From positions 62,001-126,000 of the forward strand of contig CAVQVG010000001.1 in NCBI GenBank assembly GCA_963717125.1: a DNA stretch of 64,000 nt, in the 5' to 3' direction. The notes below the pieces were generated by a model that saw nothing but the letters and a program-made list of their open reading frames with translations, did no database searches and was not told the origin of the DNA. The position numbers and the translations under genes are program-made. Below, piece by piece: positions 1-10,893 of this stretch; position 1 is the stretch's first letter; each line of letters begins with the position of its first letter. Source of the stretch: RYN-230 sp963717125 (GTDB lineage: Bacteria > Actinomycetota > Actinomycetes > Streptosporangiales > Streptosporangiaceae).

Positions 1-1
1 C

Positions 2-280
2 GCGGACAGCGACGCAGTCATCGCGCGGGCGCACGCCACTCTCGACGCCACGGCCGGCCAGCTCAACCGGACCGACGAGATCACCGCCAGCATGGACGAG
101 GTGGCCGGCCACATGGCCGAGCTCACCGGCCGGGTGACCCAGTTCGCGCCGCTGGCCCGGCTGGCCGCGGCGCAGGCCGGCTCCCGGTTCGCCCGGGTCT
201 CCGCGTTCGTCTACGGCGTCCGGCACGCGGCCGAGTTGCGGACCGGATCCCGGGCCCTGGAGAGCGGGGAGCGGCGATGA
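2..280 (+). CDS. DUF948-type protein, C-terminal part only
   Basis: The frame is open from the window edge to a TGA that overlaps the next start by four bases (ATGA). What is visible is about 92 residues: an alpha-helical stretch (ATLDATAGQLNRTDEITASM) and then a basic, Arg/Ala-rich tail. Actinobacteria carry a DUF948 protein with an N-terminal membrane helix just upstream of a small membrane protein and alaS, and both position and helical composition fit that. The N-terminus with the expected membrane anchor lies outside the window, so the family call rests on synteny and composition. Function is unknown. Confidence 0.6.
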   Translation, partial: ADSDAVIARAHATLDATAGQLNRTDEITASMDEVAGHMAELTGRVTQFAPLARLAAAQAGSRFARVSAFVYGVRHAAELRTGSRALESGERR

Positions 281-503
281 TCCGGCGGCTGTTCTGGCTG
301 ACCCTGGGCGCGGTGCTGGGCATCACCGCCTACCGGCGGGCCACCGCACTGGCCCGCGCGATCATGCCTGGCCCGCGGGCCCGGGAGATCACCAGCTTCG
401 CCGGGGACGTGCGTGAGGGGATGCAGATGTACCGCCAGCGCCAGCTCCAGGCCTCGCGCCCGGCTCTGGAAGGGCGCACCGACGACGCAGAGGATGGCCG
501 TTG

Positions 504-504
<1 letters not shown>
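277..504 (+). CDS. small membrane-associated protein upstream of alaS (DUF6167-like)
   Basis: A 75-residue protein. Residues 1-20 form a hydrophobic segment after a short basic start (MIRRLFWLTLGAVLGITAY), so it probably has one N-terminal membrane helix with a cytoplasmic basic/acidic tail. Its ATG overlaps the stop of the upstream gene (ATGA), and its TGA overlaps the alaS ATG by one base, implying translational coupling through the three genes. A small protein of this kind sits at the same place in many actinobacteria. No enzymatic motif is visible and the role is unknown. Confidence 0.7.
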
Positions 505-3224
<2,720 letters not shown>

Positions 3225-3285
3225 TCCGTTGCCGTACCTTTGAACCGTGCTGCAGCCAACCCGTTACGCCCACGAGGCCGCTGAC

Positions 3286-3771
3286 GTGCGGAGTTCGGCG
3301 CTGAGGACCGGCGTGCGGCTCGGTGTCGACTACGGCTCGGCCAGGATCGGCGTCGCCCGCAGCGACCCCGATGGTCTGCTGGCCAGCCCGCTGACCACCG
3401 TGCCGCGCGGCCCCGGTGACATCGACAGCCTGGTCAGCCTCGCGCTGACCCACCAGGCCATCGAGGTCGTCGTCGGGCTGCCCACCAGCCTGTCCGGGCG
3501 CGCTGGGGCCGCGGCGGCCGCGGCCACGGACTTCGCCCGCACGCTGGCTGGCCGGCTCCACCCGCTGCCGGTGCGGCTGGTCGATGAAAGGTTCACCACC
3601 GTGCTCGCGCACGAGGCGCTGCGCCAGGGCGGCCGGGGGTCGCGCGCCCGGCGCCCGGTGGTAGACCAGGCGGCCGCCGCCCTGTTGCTGCAGGGGGCAC
3701 TGGACGCCGAGCGGGCCAGCGGCCGGCCGCCTGGGCAACCCGTCTCCCCGGCCTCCGGGAGCAGCGGGTGA
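3286..3771 (+). CDS. ruvX: Holliday junction resolvase-like protein RuvX/YqgF (pre-16S rRNA nuclease family)
   Basis: RNase H-fold protein of the YqgF/RuvX family, implicated in maturation of the 16S rRNA 5' end and proposed as a resolvase. The catalytic Asp lies in LGVDYGSARIGVA (D15 from this start), followed by GLPTSLSG, the ERFTT motif and a late Asp in VDQAAAALLLQ. GTG 3286 is preferred because GAGG lies eight bases upstream. The frame is open to GTG 3247, which would add 13 residues without a visible ribosome site. Its stop overlaps the mltG GTG by four bases. Confidence 0.88.
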   Translation: MRSSALRTGVRLGVDYGSARIGVARSDPDGLLASPLTTVPRGPGDIDSLVSLALTHQAIEVVVGLPTSLSGRAGAAAAAATDFARTLAGRLHPLPVRLVDERFTTVLAHEALRQGGRGSRARRPVVDQAAAALLLQGALDAERASGRPPGQPVSPASGSSG

Positions 3772-5744
3772 GCCGCCACTCGCGGCGGGGGACACAGGGG
3801 GAGCAGGAGTGGGAGCCGGGGAATTACCCGCCGCCGGCCGACAGCGGTGAGCCGTTCCCCGGCGATGGCTACCCGCCCGCCGACGATGGCTGGGGTCAGG
3901 GCCCGCTCGGCGGCGATCCCCGGTACCCCGCGGACACCGGCGATTACCCGGTCCACGGCGGCTACCCCGAGCCAGCTCCGTGGGCGGACCGCGGCGCCCC
4001 CCGCGCCGAGCCGCCGCCCGGGCCGGCGCACCAGGACGACCCGTATACCTGGGGACCGGATCCGCTCGGCGGCGACCGGATGCCCCCGCGGCCCGCGGCC
4101 GAGCCGATGGCGCCGGAACGCTGGGAGCGTCAGTCCTGGGACGACCAGTCCTGGGACGGGCCGGGTGAGCAGGCCTGGGCGCCGCAGCCGTGGGACGAGC
4201 CCGCGACCGGCCCGCAGTCCCTGGCCGGCCCGTCGTGGGATGACCGCCCCGGCGCGTCCGGCGGGTTTCCGCCGCCGCCCGCGGCCATGCCCGGGCCCGG
4301 TCATCCGTCCGGCCCGCTGCCCCCGCTGCCGGACTATGACTGGTCCGGCCCCGCCTCTGGCCCGCTGCCCAGCGCGCCGTCGTCGTTCGGCAACGGCCGC
4401 GCGGACCTCGCGCCGCCGCACCGCGGTTCTGGCCGCGGCGAGGATGCTGAGCGCGGCTATCCGGGGTATGAGGGCTACGTGGACGACCCACGTGAACTCG
4501 AGCTAGGGCCGCAGGACTCGGGAGAGTACCCGGCCACCGGGGACTGGTACGAGGACGGCGGCCAGCCGCCCGCCTGGGCGGACGAGAACGACGGCCGCGA
4601 CCTGCTCCCCGGGCTGAACGAGGGCAGGAAAGGCCGCCGTGGCCGCTCGGCGCCCGCCAGCCCGTCCGGCCGCAAGCGGCGGCGCCGCGGCCGGGTCGCG
4701 ATCCTGGCCTCGCTGATGGTGTTCGTGCTCATCGCTGGGGCCGGTGGCGCGGTGCTCTACCACTACTACCGGACGTACATCAACCCGCCGGACTTCGCCG
4801 GGCCGGGCACCGGCTCCGTGCTGGTGCAGATCAAGCCGGGCCAGAGCGCCACCGCGGTCGGCGAGCGGCTGGCCGCGCTCGGCGTGGTGGCCAGCGCCCG
4901 CTCGTTCTCCAACGCGGCCAAGGCCAGCCCCAAGGGCAACGCGCTGGAGCCCGGCACCTACCGGGTGCGCGAGCACATGAAGGCTGCGCTGGCGCTGGCC
5001 CTGCTGCTCAAGCCGTCCAGCCGGATCCAGGCCAAGGTGACCATTCCGGAAGGTTTCCGGCTGTCCGAGATCATCGCGCGGCTGGGCCAGGCGACCGGCA
5101 ACGTCAAGGGGTACCAGCAGGCCATCGCGCACCCGGCCGGCCTGGGCCTGCCCGCGTTCGCGCACGGCCGGCCCGAGGGATACCTGTTCCCGGCCACCTA
5201 CGACATCCAGCCGGGCACCTCGCCGGCGGCCGTGCTGAAGAGCATGGTGCAGCAGTTCGACCAGCAAGCCACCAGCATGGGGCTGCCCGCCGCGGCCGCC
5301 CGGGCGCACGAGAGCGAGGCCGCGGTGATCACCGTGGCCAGCATCATCGAGGCCGAGGGCAAGCTGCTGTCGGAGTACCCGGAGATCGCTGAGGTGGTCT
5401 ACAACCGGCTCAACGCGGTCCCGCCGGTCAAGCTCCAGCTCGACACGACCGTGCTGTACGCGATGAGCCTGAAGCACAGCAAGGCGGCGTTCAGCACCAC
5501 GTTCCCGTCGCCGTACAACACGTACCTGCACGCGGGCCTGCCGCCGGGGCCGATTGACAGCCCGGGCAAGACCGCGATCGCGGCCGCGCTGCACCCGGCG
5601 CACGGCAACCTGCTGTACTTCCTGACCATCAACTCGGCCACCGGGAAGACGCTGTTCTTCAGCAATGCCGCCGCGTTCGACGCCGCCGTGGCGAAGTACG
5701 GCAGCACCGGCAACGGCACCGGCACGCACACCGGTTCCGGCTGA
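3768..5744 (+). CDS. mltG: endolytic murein transglycosylase MltG with long cytoplasmic N-terminus
   Basis: YceG-family lytic transglycosylase that cleaves nascent glycan strands and so terminates peptidoglycan polymerisation. Residues 1 to about 305 are Pro/Gly/Asp-rich and probably disordered and cytoplasmic. A basic stretch (GRKRRRRGR) and one membrane helix follow at about 311-335, then the extracytoplasmic YceG domain. The catalytic Glu is in VASIIEAEGK (about E528), with YNRL, LQLDTTVLYA and SPYNTYLHAGLPPGPI downstream. At 658 residues it is about twice the E. coli length because of the N-terminal extension, which is common in actinobacteria. The GTG start overlaps the ruvX stop. Confidence 0.93.
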   Translation: MSRHSRRGTQGEQEWEPGNYPPPADSGEPFPGDGYPPADDGWGQGPLGGDPRYPADTGDYPVHGGYPEPAPWADRGAPRAEPPPGPAHQDDPYTWGPDPLGGDRMPPRPAAEPMAPERWERQSWDDQSWDGPGEQAWAPQPWDEPATGPQSLAGPSWDDRPGASGGFPPPPAAMPGPGHPSGPLPPLPDYDWSGPASGPLPSAPSSFGNGRADLAPPHRGSGRGEDAERGYPGYEGYVDDPRELELGPQDSGEYPATGDWYEDGGQPPAWADENDGRDLLPGLNEGRKGRRGRSAPASPSGRKRRRRGRVAILASLMVFVLIAGAGGAVLYHYYRTYINPPDFAGPGTGSVLVQIKPGQSATAVGERLAALGVVASARSFSNAAKASPKGNALEPGTYRVREHMKAALALALLLKPSSRIQAKVTIPEGFRLSEIIARLGQATGNVKGYQQAIAHPAGLGLPAFAHGRPEGYLFPATYDIQPGTSPAAVLKSMVQQFDQQATSMGLPAAAARAHESEAAVITVASIIEAEGKLLSEYPEIAEVVYNRLNAVPPVKLQLDTTVLYAMSLKHSKAAFSTTFPSPYNTYLHAGLPPGPIDSPGKTAIAAALHPAHGNLLYFLTINSATGKTLFFSNAAAFDAAVAKYGSTGNGTGTHTGSG

Positions 5745-5755
5745 GCACAAGCGTC

Positions 5756-6583
5756 ATGAAAGCGGCGGTTCTCGGCTCGCCGATCGCGCATTCGCTATCC
5801 CCGGTGCTGCACCGGGCCGCGTATCAGGCGCTCAGCCTGACCGGCTGGTCCTACGGGGCCATCGAGTGCGACGAGGCCGGGCTGCCCGGGCTCATCGCGG
5901 GGTGCGGCCCGGAGTGGGCCGGGCTGTCCCTCACCATGCCGCTCAAGCGGGCCGTGCTCAGCTTGCTGGACGAGGCCGAGCCGCTGGTGGCCGAAGTCGG
6001 CGCGGCCAACACGGTGTGCTTCGACGCCGGGCGGCGGCACGGGCACAACACCGATGTGCCGGCCATGGCAGCCGTCATCACCGAGGTGGCCCCGGGCCTG
6101 CCCGCAGACCCCGGCCAGGTGCTCATTCTGGGTGGCGGCGCGACCGCGTGCTCCGCGCTGGCCGCGGCGCGCGGGCTCGGCGCCGGCCAGGTTACGGCCG
6201 CGGTCCGCGACCCGCAGCGGGCTGGTGACCTGCTGGCCGCCGCGGACCGGCTCGGTGTACCCGTCCAGCTGGCCCCGTTCGGCGACCCGGCGCAGCCCGC
6301 ACCCGGGCTGCTCATCTCCACCGTCCCGGCGGGCGCGGCCGACCACTACGCGGAGCGGATCCGGCAGGGCACGCTCCGCCCGGGCTGCGTGCTCGACGTG
6401 GTGTACCACCCGTGGCCCACCGCGCTGGCCACCGCCGCCCAGCAGGCCGGGGTGCCGACCGCGGGCGGATTCGCGCTGCTGCTGCAGCAGGCCGCGCGGC
6501 AGGTCGAGCTGATGACCGGCAAATCGGCCCCGGTCGAGGCGATGCGCGCCGCTGGGCTGGCCGCGCTGGCGGGCCGCCGGTAA
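5756..6583 (+). CDS. aroE: shikimate dehydrogenase
   Basis: NADP-dependent reduction of 3-dehydroshikimate to shikimate in aromatic amino acid synthesis. The 275-residue protein has the substrate-binding start GSPIAHSLSPVLHRAAY, catalytic Lys in TMPLKRAV (K64), catalytic Asp in HNTDVPAM (D100), and the nucleotide-binding loop LILGGGATACSALAAA. ATG lies 11 bases after the mltG stop, in the alaS-ruvX-mltG-aroE order normal for actinobacteria. The C-terminal FALLLQQAARQVELMTG is also typical of the family. Confidence 0.95.
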   Translation: MKAAVLGSPIAHSLSPVLHRAAYQALSLTGWSYGAIECDEAGLPGLIAGCGPEWAGLSLTMPLKRAVLSLLDEAEPLVAEVGAANTVCFDAGRRHGHNTDVPAMAAVITEVAPGLPADPGQVLILGGGATACSALAAARGLGAGQVTAAVRDPQRAGDLLAAADRLGVPVQLAPFGDPAQPAPGLLISTVPAGAADHYAERIRQGTLRPGCVLDVVYHPWPTALATAAQQAGVPTAGGFALLLQQAARQVELMTGKSAPVEAMRAAGLAALAGRR

Positions 6584-6639
6584 ACGGATTGCAACCGATT
6601 CCGGTGGACGTGCCCTGGCCGGGAACATAGCGTGATGAC

Positions 6640-8001
6640 ATGCGTGATGGGGGGATGGTTGCGGGGATTGTGGCCCATGATCCAGTGGCGCTCGGCGCCG
6701 CCTACGATCACTACGCCCCGGGGCTTTACGCGTACTGCCAGTCACTGCTGAGCGAGCCGGCCGAAGCGGCCGACGCGGTGCATGACACGTTCGTGATCGC
6801 GGCGGTCCGGCTGGGCGGGCTGCGCACGACCAGCCGGTTCCGGCCCTGGCTCTACGCGGTGGCCAGGAACGAGTGCCGGCGTCAGCTGGCCAGCCGGGAA
6901 GCGGGCCCGTTAGACCAGGACAGCGCGGGCCCGGGCGACGACACCACGGATTTCGGCGCCACGCTGGACCAGGCTGAGCTGCGCGAGCTGGTGCAGTCAG
7001 CGCTGGCCGGGCTCAGCCCCGATGACCGGGAGATCGTCGAGCTCAGCATGCGGCACGCGTTCTACGGCGCGGACCTGGCCGACGCGCTCGGCGTGCCACG
7101 GAACCAGGCCCACGGGCTGGCGGCCCGCGGCCGGGCTCACCTGGACAGCGCGCTGGGTGCGCTGCTCGTCACCCGGTCCCGGCAGGGCTCATGCGCGGCG
7201 CTGGCCCAGATCCTGGCCAGCTGGGACGGGGAGCTGACCCCGGCCATCCGCAAGCAGGTGGCCCGGCACATCACCGGATGTGACTGGTGCGGTGAGCGGC
7301 GCCGGCGCGAGCTGAGCCCGATGGCGCTGCTGGGCATGCTGCCGGTGCCCGAGCTGCCACCCGGCCTGCGGGACCAGGTGCTGTCCCTGGTCAAAGACGA
7401 CTCGCCAGATGCGGCGGTCTTGCGCGGCGAGGTGGCGCGCCGGGCGGAGCCGTTCGCCCGGTCCGGGTTCCCGGTGCCGCTGGACCGGCTGGCCGCGGCG
7501 CACGGGCCAGCCACGTTCATCCCGGCGGCCGGGGTGCTGGTCGCGGTGTTCGCCGTGTTCGGCGGCGGCGCGGTGCTGGTATCGAACACGCTGCCCAGGT
7601 CGGGATCGCCCGCGGTCTCGGCGCTGGCGCCGGTGGCGCCGTCGGCCGCGCCGGCGCCGTCGGCCCGCCCACCCGCGTCCGCGCAGGCGCGCAATGGCCG
7701 CCGGGGCGGTGCCCAGCTGCGCCAGGGCCGGGCCGGGTCGTCACTGGCGGCCCGGTTGACCGGGGCCCGGCACACCGCGGGCAAGCCGAAGCCGTCGAAG
7801 TCCAGGACGGCGTCGCCGAGCCCAAGCCCGGCCAAGTCGCCGAGCCACACGCCCACGCCCACGCCGAGCACACCTAGCCCGACGCCGAGCCCGACCCAGA
7901 CGCCGACCCCGACGCCGTCCCCGACCCCGAGCCCGACTCCCACCCCGACGCCCAGTGGGTCGGGTACCGCGACCGCGCCGGCCACGGTGGGCTCGGCCTG
8001 A
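6640..8001 (+). CDS. ECF-type sigma factor fused to zinc-binding anti-sigma-like motif, membrane helix and Pro/Thr-rich tail
   Basis: The 453-residue protein begins with a sigma-70 region 2-like domain (YCQSLLSEPAEAADAVHDTF, then RFRPWLYAVARNECRR) and a region 4-like helix-turn-helix (LSPDDREIVELSMRH to about residue 165). Residues 205-220 carry H-x3-C-x2-C (H210, C214, C217), the ZAS zinc motif normally found in a separate anti-sigma factor. A predicted membrane helix lies at about 293-315, followed by an Ala/Pro-rich segment and about 45 residues of TPTPSP repeats, presumably extracytoplasmic. I infer a self-inhibited, membrane-tethered sigma factor. The external signal and regulon are not visible. 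No separate anti-sigma gene lies next to it. Confidence 0.8.
   Translation: MRDGGMVAGIVAHDPVALGAAYDHYAPGLYAYCQSLLSEPAEAADAVHDTFVIAAVRLGGLRTTSRFRPWLYAVARNECRRQLASREAGPLDQDSAGPGDDTTDFGATLDQAELRELVQSALAGLSPDDREIVELSMRHAFYGADLADALGVPRNQAHGLAARGRAHLDSALGALLVTRSRQGSCAALAQILASWDGELTPAIRKQVARHITGCDWCGERRRRELSPMALLGMLPVPELPPGLRDQVLSLVKDDSPDAAVLRGEVARRAEPFARSGFPVPLDRLAAAHGPATFIPAAGVLVAVFAVFGGGAVLVSNTLPRSGSPAVSALAPVAPSAAPAPSARPPASAQARNGRRGGAQLRQGRAGSSLAARLTGARHTAGKPKPSKSRTASPSPSPAKSPSHTPTPTPSTPSPTPSPTQTPTPTPSPTPSPTPTPTPSGSGTATAPATVGSA
7843..7965 (+). repeat. low-complexity TPTPSP-coding repeat in the sigma-fusion tail
   Basis: Degenerate repetition of six- to twelve-base units such as CCGACGCCGAGC encodes alternating Thr/Ser-Pro residues at the C-terminus of the sigma-like fusion protein. 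Such tails usually span the cell wall or carry glycans; that is inference. Confidence 0.75.
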
Positions 8002-8428
8002 GTCACCGGCCCGCCGGGCGGCCGCCGGGAATACCACCGGGCGGTTCATTGCTGTTACGCTTACCTGACGACCAGCCCGGCATGTCCGTGCTGGGCGTGC
8101 AAGCGGAGGACCACCTCCCACCTAGCCGGCCACTAGGCTGGCGGGTAGCCTGTCGGCCTTCAGGGCTGGCCAGGCAGGCCGGGCGAACCGCCCCGGTCGT
8201 GGCCGCCATTGGCGGACACCGATCAGGGGCTGCCAGTTCCGGTCGACTACAAATCCCGCTGCGGAATCCGGAGCGGGGGTTGTGGCGTTAGGTGGGCTTC
8301 GCATGCACCGGTGCGGGGCCCTTTTACGTGCGGCAGGAAGACGCCGCAGGGACGAGCTTCGCGGGATGGTCGCAGCGCAGCCGATCCGGGCACCAGGCCC
8401 GGACGGTGACCAGGCCCAAGGAGGTCAC
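8002..8428 (+). promoter_or_regulatory. infC operon leader region, no gene seen
   Basis: About 427 bases separate the sigma-fusion gene from the infC start. I see no convincing coding frame. A weak extended -10 (TGTTACGCT, 8053-8061) could promote transcription. A six-base-pair hairpin with arms CCCGCT and AGCGGG lies at 8255-8277, and the frame of infC stays open back to 8282, so an untranslated leader or attenuator is possible. Ribosomal protein L20 and IF3 autoregulate this operon in other bacteria; no known leader fold was recognised here. Confidence 0.35.
8418..8425 (+). promoter_or_regulatory. infC Shine-Dalgarno sequence deciding an ATC start
   Basis: AAGGAGGT is a near-perfect anti-16S match, and the next possible codon in frame is ATC at 8429. 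No ATG, GTG or TTG lies at a suitable distance. This places the infC start at a non-canonical codon, as in many bacteria. Confidence 0.8.
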
Positions 8429-9133
8429 ATCAGCGCCGAACCCCGTATCAACGACCGCATCCGCGTACCCGAAGTGCGGCTCGTCGGTCCGAACGGTGAG
8501 CAGGTCGGGATCGTCGCCCTCAACGACGCGCTCCGGCTGGCTCAGGAATCGGACCTCGACTTGGTGGAGGTTGCGCCCACCGCGCGCCCGCCGGTCTGCA
8601 AGCTCATGGACTACGGAAAGTTCAAGTACGAGTCCGCGCTCAAGGCCCGCGAGTCACGCAAGAACCAGGCGCAGACGGTCATCAAGGAGATCAAGCTCCG
8701 GCCGAAGATCGACCCGCACGACTACGGGACCAAGAAGGGTCACGTTGAGCGGTTCCTCAAGCAGGGTGACAAGGTCAAGGTGACCATCATGTTCCGTGGG
8801 CGCGAGCAGTCCCGGCCCGAACTCGGGTTCCGGCTGCTGCAGCGCCTGGCCGGCGACGTCGAGGAGCTCGGCTTCGTGGAAGCCCAGCCCAAGCAGGACG
8901 GCCGGAACATGATCATGGTGATCGGACCGCACCGCAAGAAGAGCGAGTCCAAGTCCGAACGCAGCGCGGCCCGGGAGGAGTCGGCTGAGGCACCCCGGTC
9001 GGTGCCCCGGCCACGCCGCCCAGCGGCGCCGCCCGGCGGGGCCAGCCACGCTAACGCCAGCCAGCCCACTGGTAACCAGAACAGCACTGGCCACCAGAAC
9101 GGGGCAGGCACCGGGGAGCAGGCGGGCGCCTGA
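8429..9133 (+). CDS. infC: translation initiation factor IF-3, ATC start codon
   Basis: Binds the 30S subunit, prevents premature 50S joining and proofreads start codons. From the ATC the protein reads ISAEPRINDRIRVPEVRLVG, the conserved actinobacterial N-terminus. IF3_N covers about residues 1-75 (GEQVGIVALNDALRLAQE) and IF3_C about 85-170 (IKEIKLRPKID, then GDKVKVTIMFRGRE). A low-complexity Ser/Ala/Asn-rich tail of about 55 residues follows. The rare start codon makes infC subject to IF3's own discrimination, a known autoregulatory device. The frame is open upstream to 8282 but that extension has no family similarity. It heads infC-rpmI-rplT. Confidence 0.95.
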   Translation: MSAEPRINDRIRVPEVRLVGPNGEQVGIVALNDALRLAQESDLDLVEVAPTARPPVCKLMDYGKFKYESALKARESRKNQAQTVIKEIKLRPKIDPHDYGTKKGHVERFLKQGDKVKVTIMFRGREQSRPELGFRLLQRLAGDVEELGFVEAQPKQDGRNMIMVIGPHRKKSESKSERSAAREESAEAPRSVPRPRRPAAPPGGASHANASQPTGNQNSTGHQNGAGTGEQAGA

Positions 9134-9253
9134 GCCAGGACAGGACCGCACCTCAGTCTTAGCTGCCGGGGGCACCAAGGACAGCGGATGCCGGCAGGCA
9201 TCCGAGGCACCGTGCCGCCACGGCACGTAACCAACACGGAGACGACGGCCACC

Positions 9254-9448
9254 ATGCCGAAGATGAAGACGCACAGCGGCGCCGCCAAGCGGTTCCGGCT
9301 CACCGCGACCGGCAAGGTGATGCGCCGCCGGGCCAACATGAACCACCTGCTCGAGCACAAGTCAAGCCGGCGAACCCGGCGGCTGAACAAAGACCTGACG
9401 CTGGCCCCGGCTGACGTCAGGAAGACCAAGAAGCTGCTGGGTAAGTAA
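9254..9448 (+). CDS. rpmI: 50S ribosomal protein L35 (bL35)
   Basis: A 64-residue basic protein starting MPKMKTHSGAAKRFRLTATG, the L35 signature, and ending KTKKLLGK. The ATG at 9254 is chosen because the family begins exactly there; the frame is open 66 bases further upstream with no conserved residues. It lies between infC and rplT as in nearly all bacteria and is presumably cotranscribed with them. Confidence 0.97.
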   Translation: MPKMKTHSGAAKRFRLTATGKVMRRRANMNHLLEHKSSRRTRRLNKDLTLAPADVRKTKKLLGK

Positions 9449-9478
9449 CCCGGCCCGGCCCGCAAGGGAGTCAGTGAA

Positions 9479-9868
9479 ATGGCACGCGTGAAGCGGGCTG
9501 TCAACGCCCACAAGAAGCGCAGGGTTGTCCTTGAGCGGGCGAGCGGTTACCGGGGCCAGCGCTCCCGGCTCTACCGCAAGGCCAAGGAGCAGGTCCTGCA
9601 CTCGATGACGTACGCCTACCGGGACCGCAAGGACCGGAAGGGTGCGTTCCGGCGGCTGTGGATCCAGCGCATCAACGCCGCGGCGCGCGCCGACGGCATC
9701 ACCTACAACCGGTTCGTGCAGGGCCTCAGGCTGGCCGACGTCGAGGTGGACCGCCGGATGCTGGCCGAACTCGCGGTGAGCGACCCAGCCGCCTTCTCCA
9801 CGCTGGTCGAGGTGGCCAAGGCCGCCTTGGCCGAGGCCGGCCCGGACGCGGCCAGCGCGGCGGCCTGA
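9479..9868 (+). CDS. rplT: 50S ribosomal protein L20 (bL20)
   Basis: Early-assembly 23S rRNA-binding protein. It begins MARVKRAVNAHKKRR and contains RASGYRGQRSRLYRKAKEQV and YAYRDRKDRKGAFRRLWIQR, all family signatures. The 129-residue length is normal. A GGGAG lies nine bases before the ATG. Third gene of the infC operon. Confidence 0.97.
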   Translation: MARVKRAVNAHKKRRVVLERASGYRGQRSRLYRKAKEQVLHSMTYAYRDRKDRKGAFRRLWIQRINAAARADGITYNRFVQGLRLADVEVDRRMLAELAVSDPAAFSTLVEVAKAALAEAGPDAASAAA

Positions 9869-9899
9869 CGCCGCCCGGCCAGCCCACAGGGGCGATCTG

Positions 9900-10778
9900 A
9901 TGCGGCCGGCCGGCGCCGAGCTGACCAGCATCCGGTCGCCCAGGGTCAAAGCCGCCCGCCAGCTCGGCAAGCGGGCGCTCCGGCAACGGGCCAGGGCGTT
10001 CCTGGCCGAAGGGCCGCAGGCGGTCGGCGAGGCGCTGGCCGCCGGTGACGTGGTGTCCGAGCTGTTCATCACGGCGACCGCACAGGCCCGCTACGGCGAG
10101 CTGGCCAGCCTCGCCGCCGCGCAGGGCGCCGAGGTGCACCCGGTCAGCGGCGAGGTGATGGCCGAGCTGGCGCAGACCGTCACGCCACAAGGAGTGCTGG
10201 CCGTCTGCCGGTTCATCGACGTGCCGCTGGCCACGGTGACCGGCCCGGCGCGCGGGGCCGGCGGGGCGCCGCGCCTCGCGGTGATCCTGGCCAACGTCCG
10301 CGACCCGGGCAACGCCGGCACGGTGCTGCGCACCGCCGACGCCGCGGGCGCGGGCGCGGTGCTCTTCGCCGGGTCCTCGGTGGACCCGTACAACAGCAAA
10401 TGCGTCCGCGCATCCGCGGGCAGCCTGTTCCATCTGCCGGTCGTGACCGGCACGCCGGTGCCCGAGGCGGTCCGGGGGTTGCGCGCGGCCGGGCTGCGCG
10501 TGCTGGCCGCGGACGGCGGCGCCAGCCGGACCCTGGATGACCTGCAGGCCGACGGAACTCTCAGCGGCGGCACCGGCTGGCTGTTCGGCAACGAGGCGTG
10601 GGGGCTGCCAGCCGACGTCCGCGCGCTGGCCGATGACATCGTCGCGGTGCCCATCTACGGCCGCGCGGAGAGCCTGAATCTGGCGGCCGCGGCCGCGGTC
10701 TGCCTCTACTCCTCGGCCCGGGCGCAAGGCCAGCAGGCCGCGCCCAGCCCGGTGGCCCGAAGCCTGGGAGAGCAGTGA
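9900..10778 (+). CDS. SpoU/TrmH-family RNA 2'-O-methyltransferase
   Basis: SAM-dependent 2'-O-ribose methyltransferase with a trefoil-knot (SPOUT) fold. The N-terminal substrate-binding domain (TSIRSPRVKAARQLGKR, then FLAEGPQAVGEAL) is of the RlmB/TsnR type. The catalytic domain carries motif 1 (LANVRDPGNAGTVLRTADA), motif 2 (WLFGNEAWGLP) and motif 3 (AESLNLAAAAAVCLY). 292 residues. It follows rplT at 31 bases, the same place as tsnR (Rv1644) in mycobacteria, so 23S rRNA is the likely substrate; the exact nucleotide is unknown. Confidence 0.9.
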   Translation: MRPAGAELTSIRSPRVKAARQLGKRALRQRARAFLAEGPQAVGEALAAGDVVSELFITATAQARYGELASLAAAQGAEVHPVSGEVMAELAQTVTPQGVLAVCRFIDVPLATVTGPARGAGGAPRLAVILANVRDPGNAGTVLRTADAAGAGAVLFAGSSVDPYNSKCVRASAGSLFHLPVVTGTPVPEAVRGLRAAGLRVLAADGGASRTLDDLQADGTLSGGTGWLFGNEAWGLPADVRALADDIVAVPIYGRAESLNLAAAAAVCLYSSARAQGQQAAPSPVARSLGEQ

Positions 10779-10893
10779 CGCGCAGCGAACAGTGGGCCCG
10801 GGGGGCTGCCGCTGCCCGTCGCGCAGGCGCTAGAGTCTGATCACGTTGCGTCATTCACGGAAGCCCCGAAGGCCGGACGGAGGCGGCGGTCTC

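Noticed and set aside
8282..8428. N-terminal extension of infC from the upstream start
   Set aside because: No similarity to IF3, and the near-perfect Shine-Dalgarno lies at the ATC further downstream.
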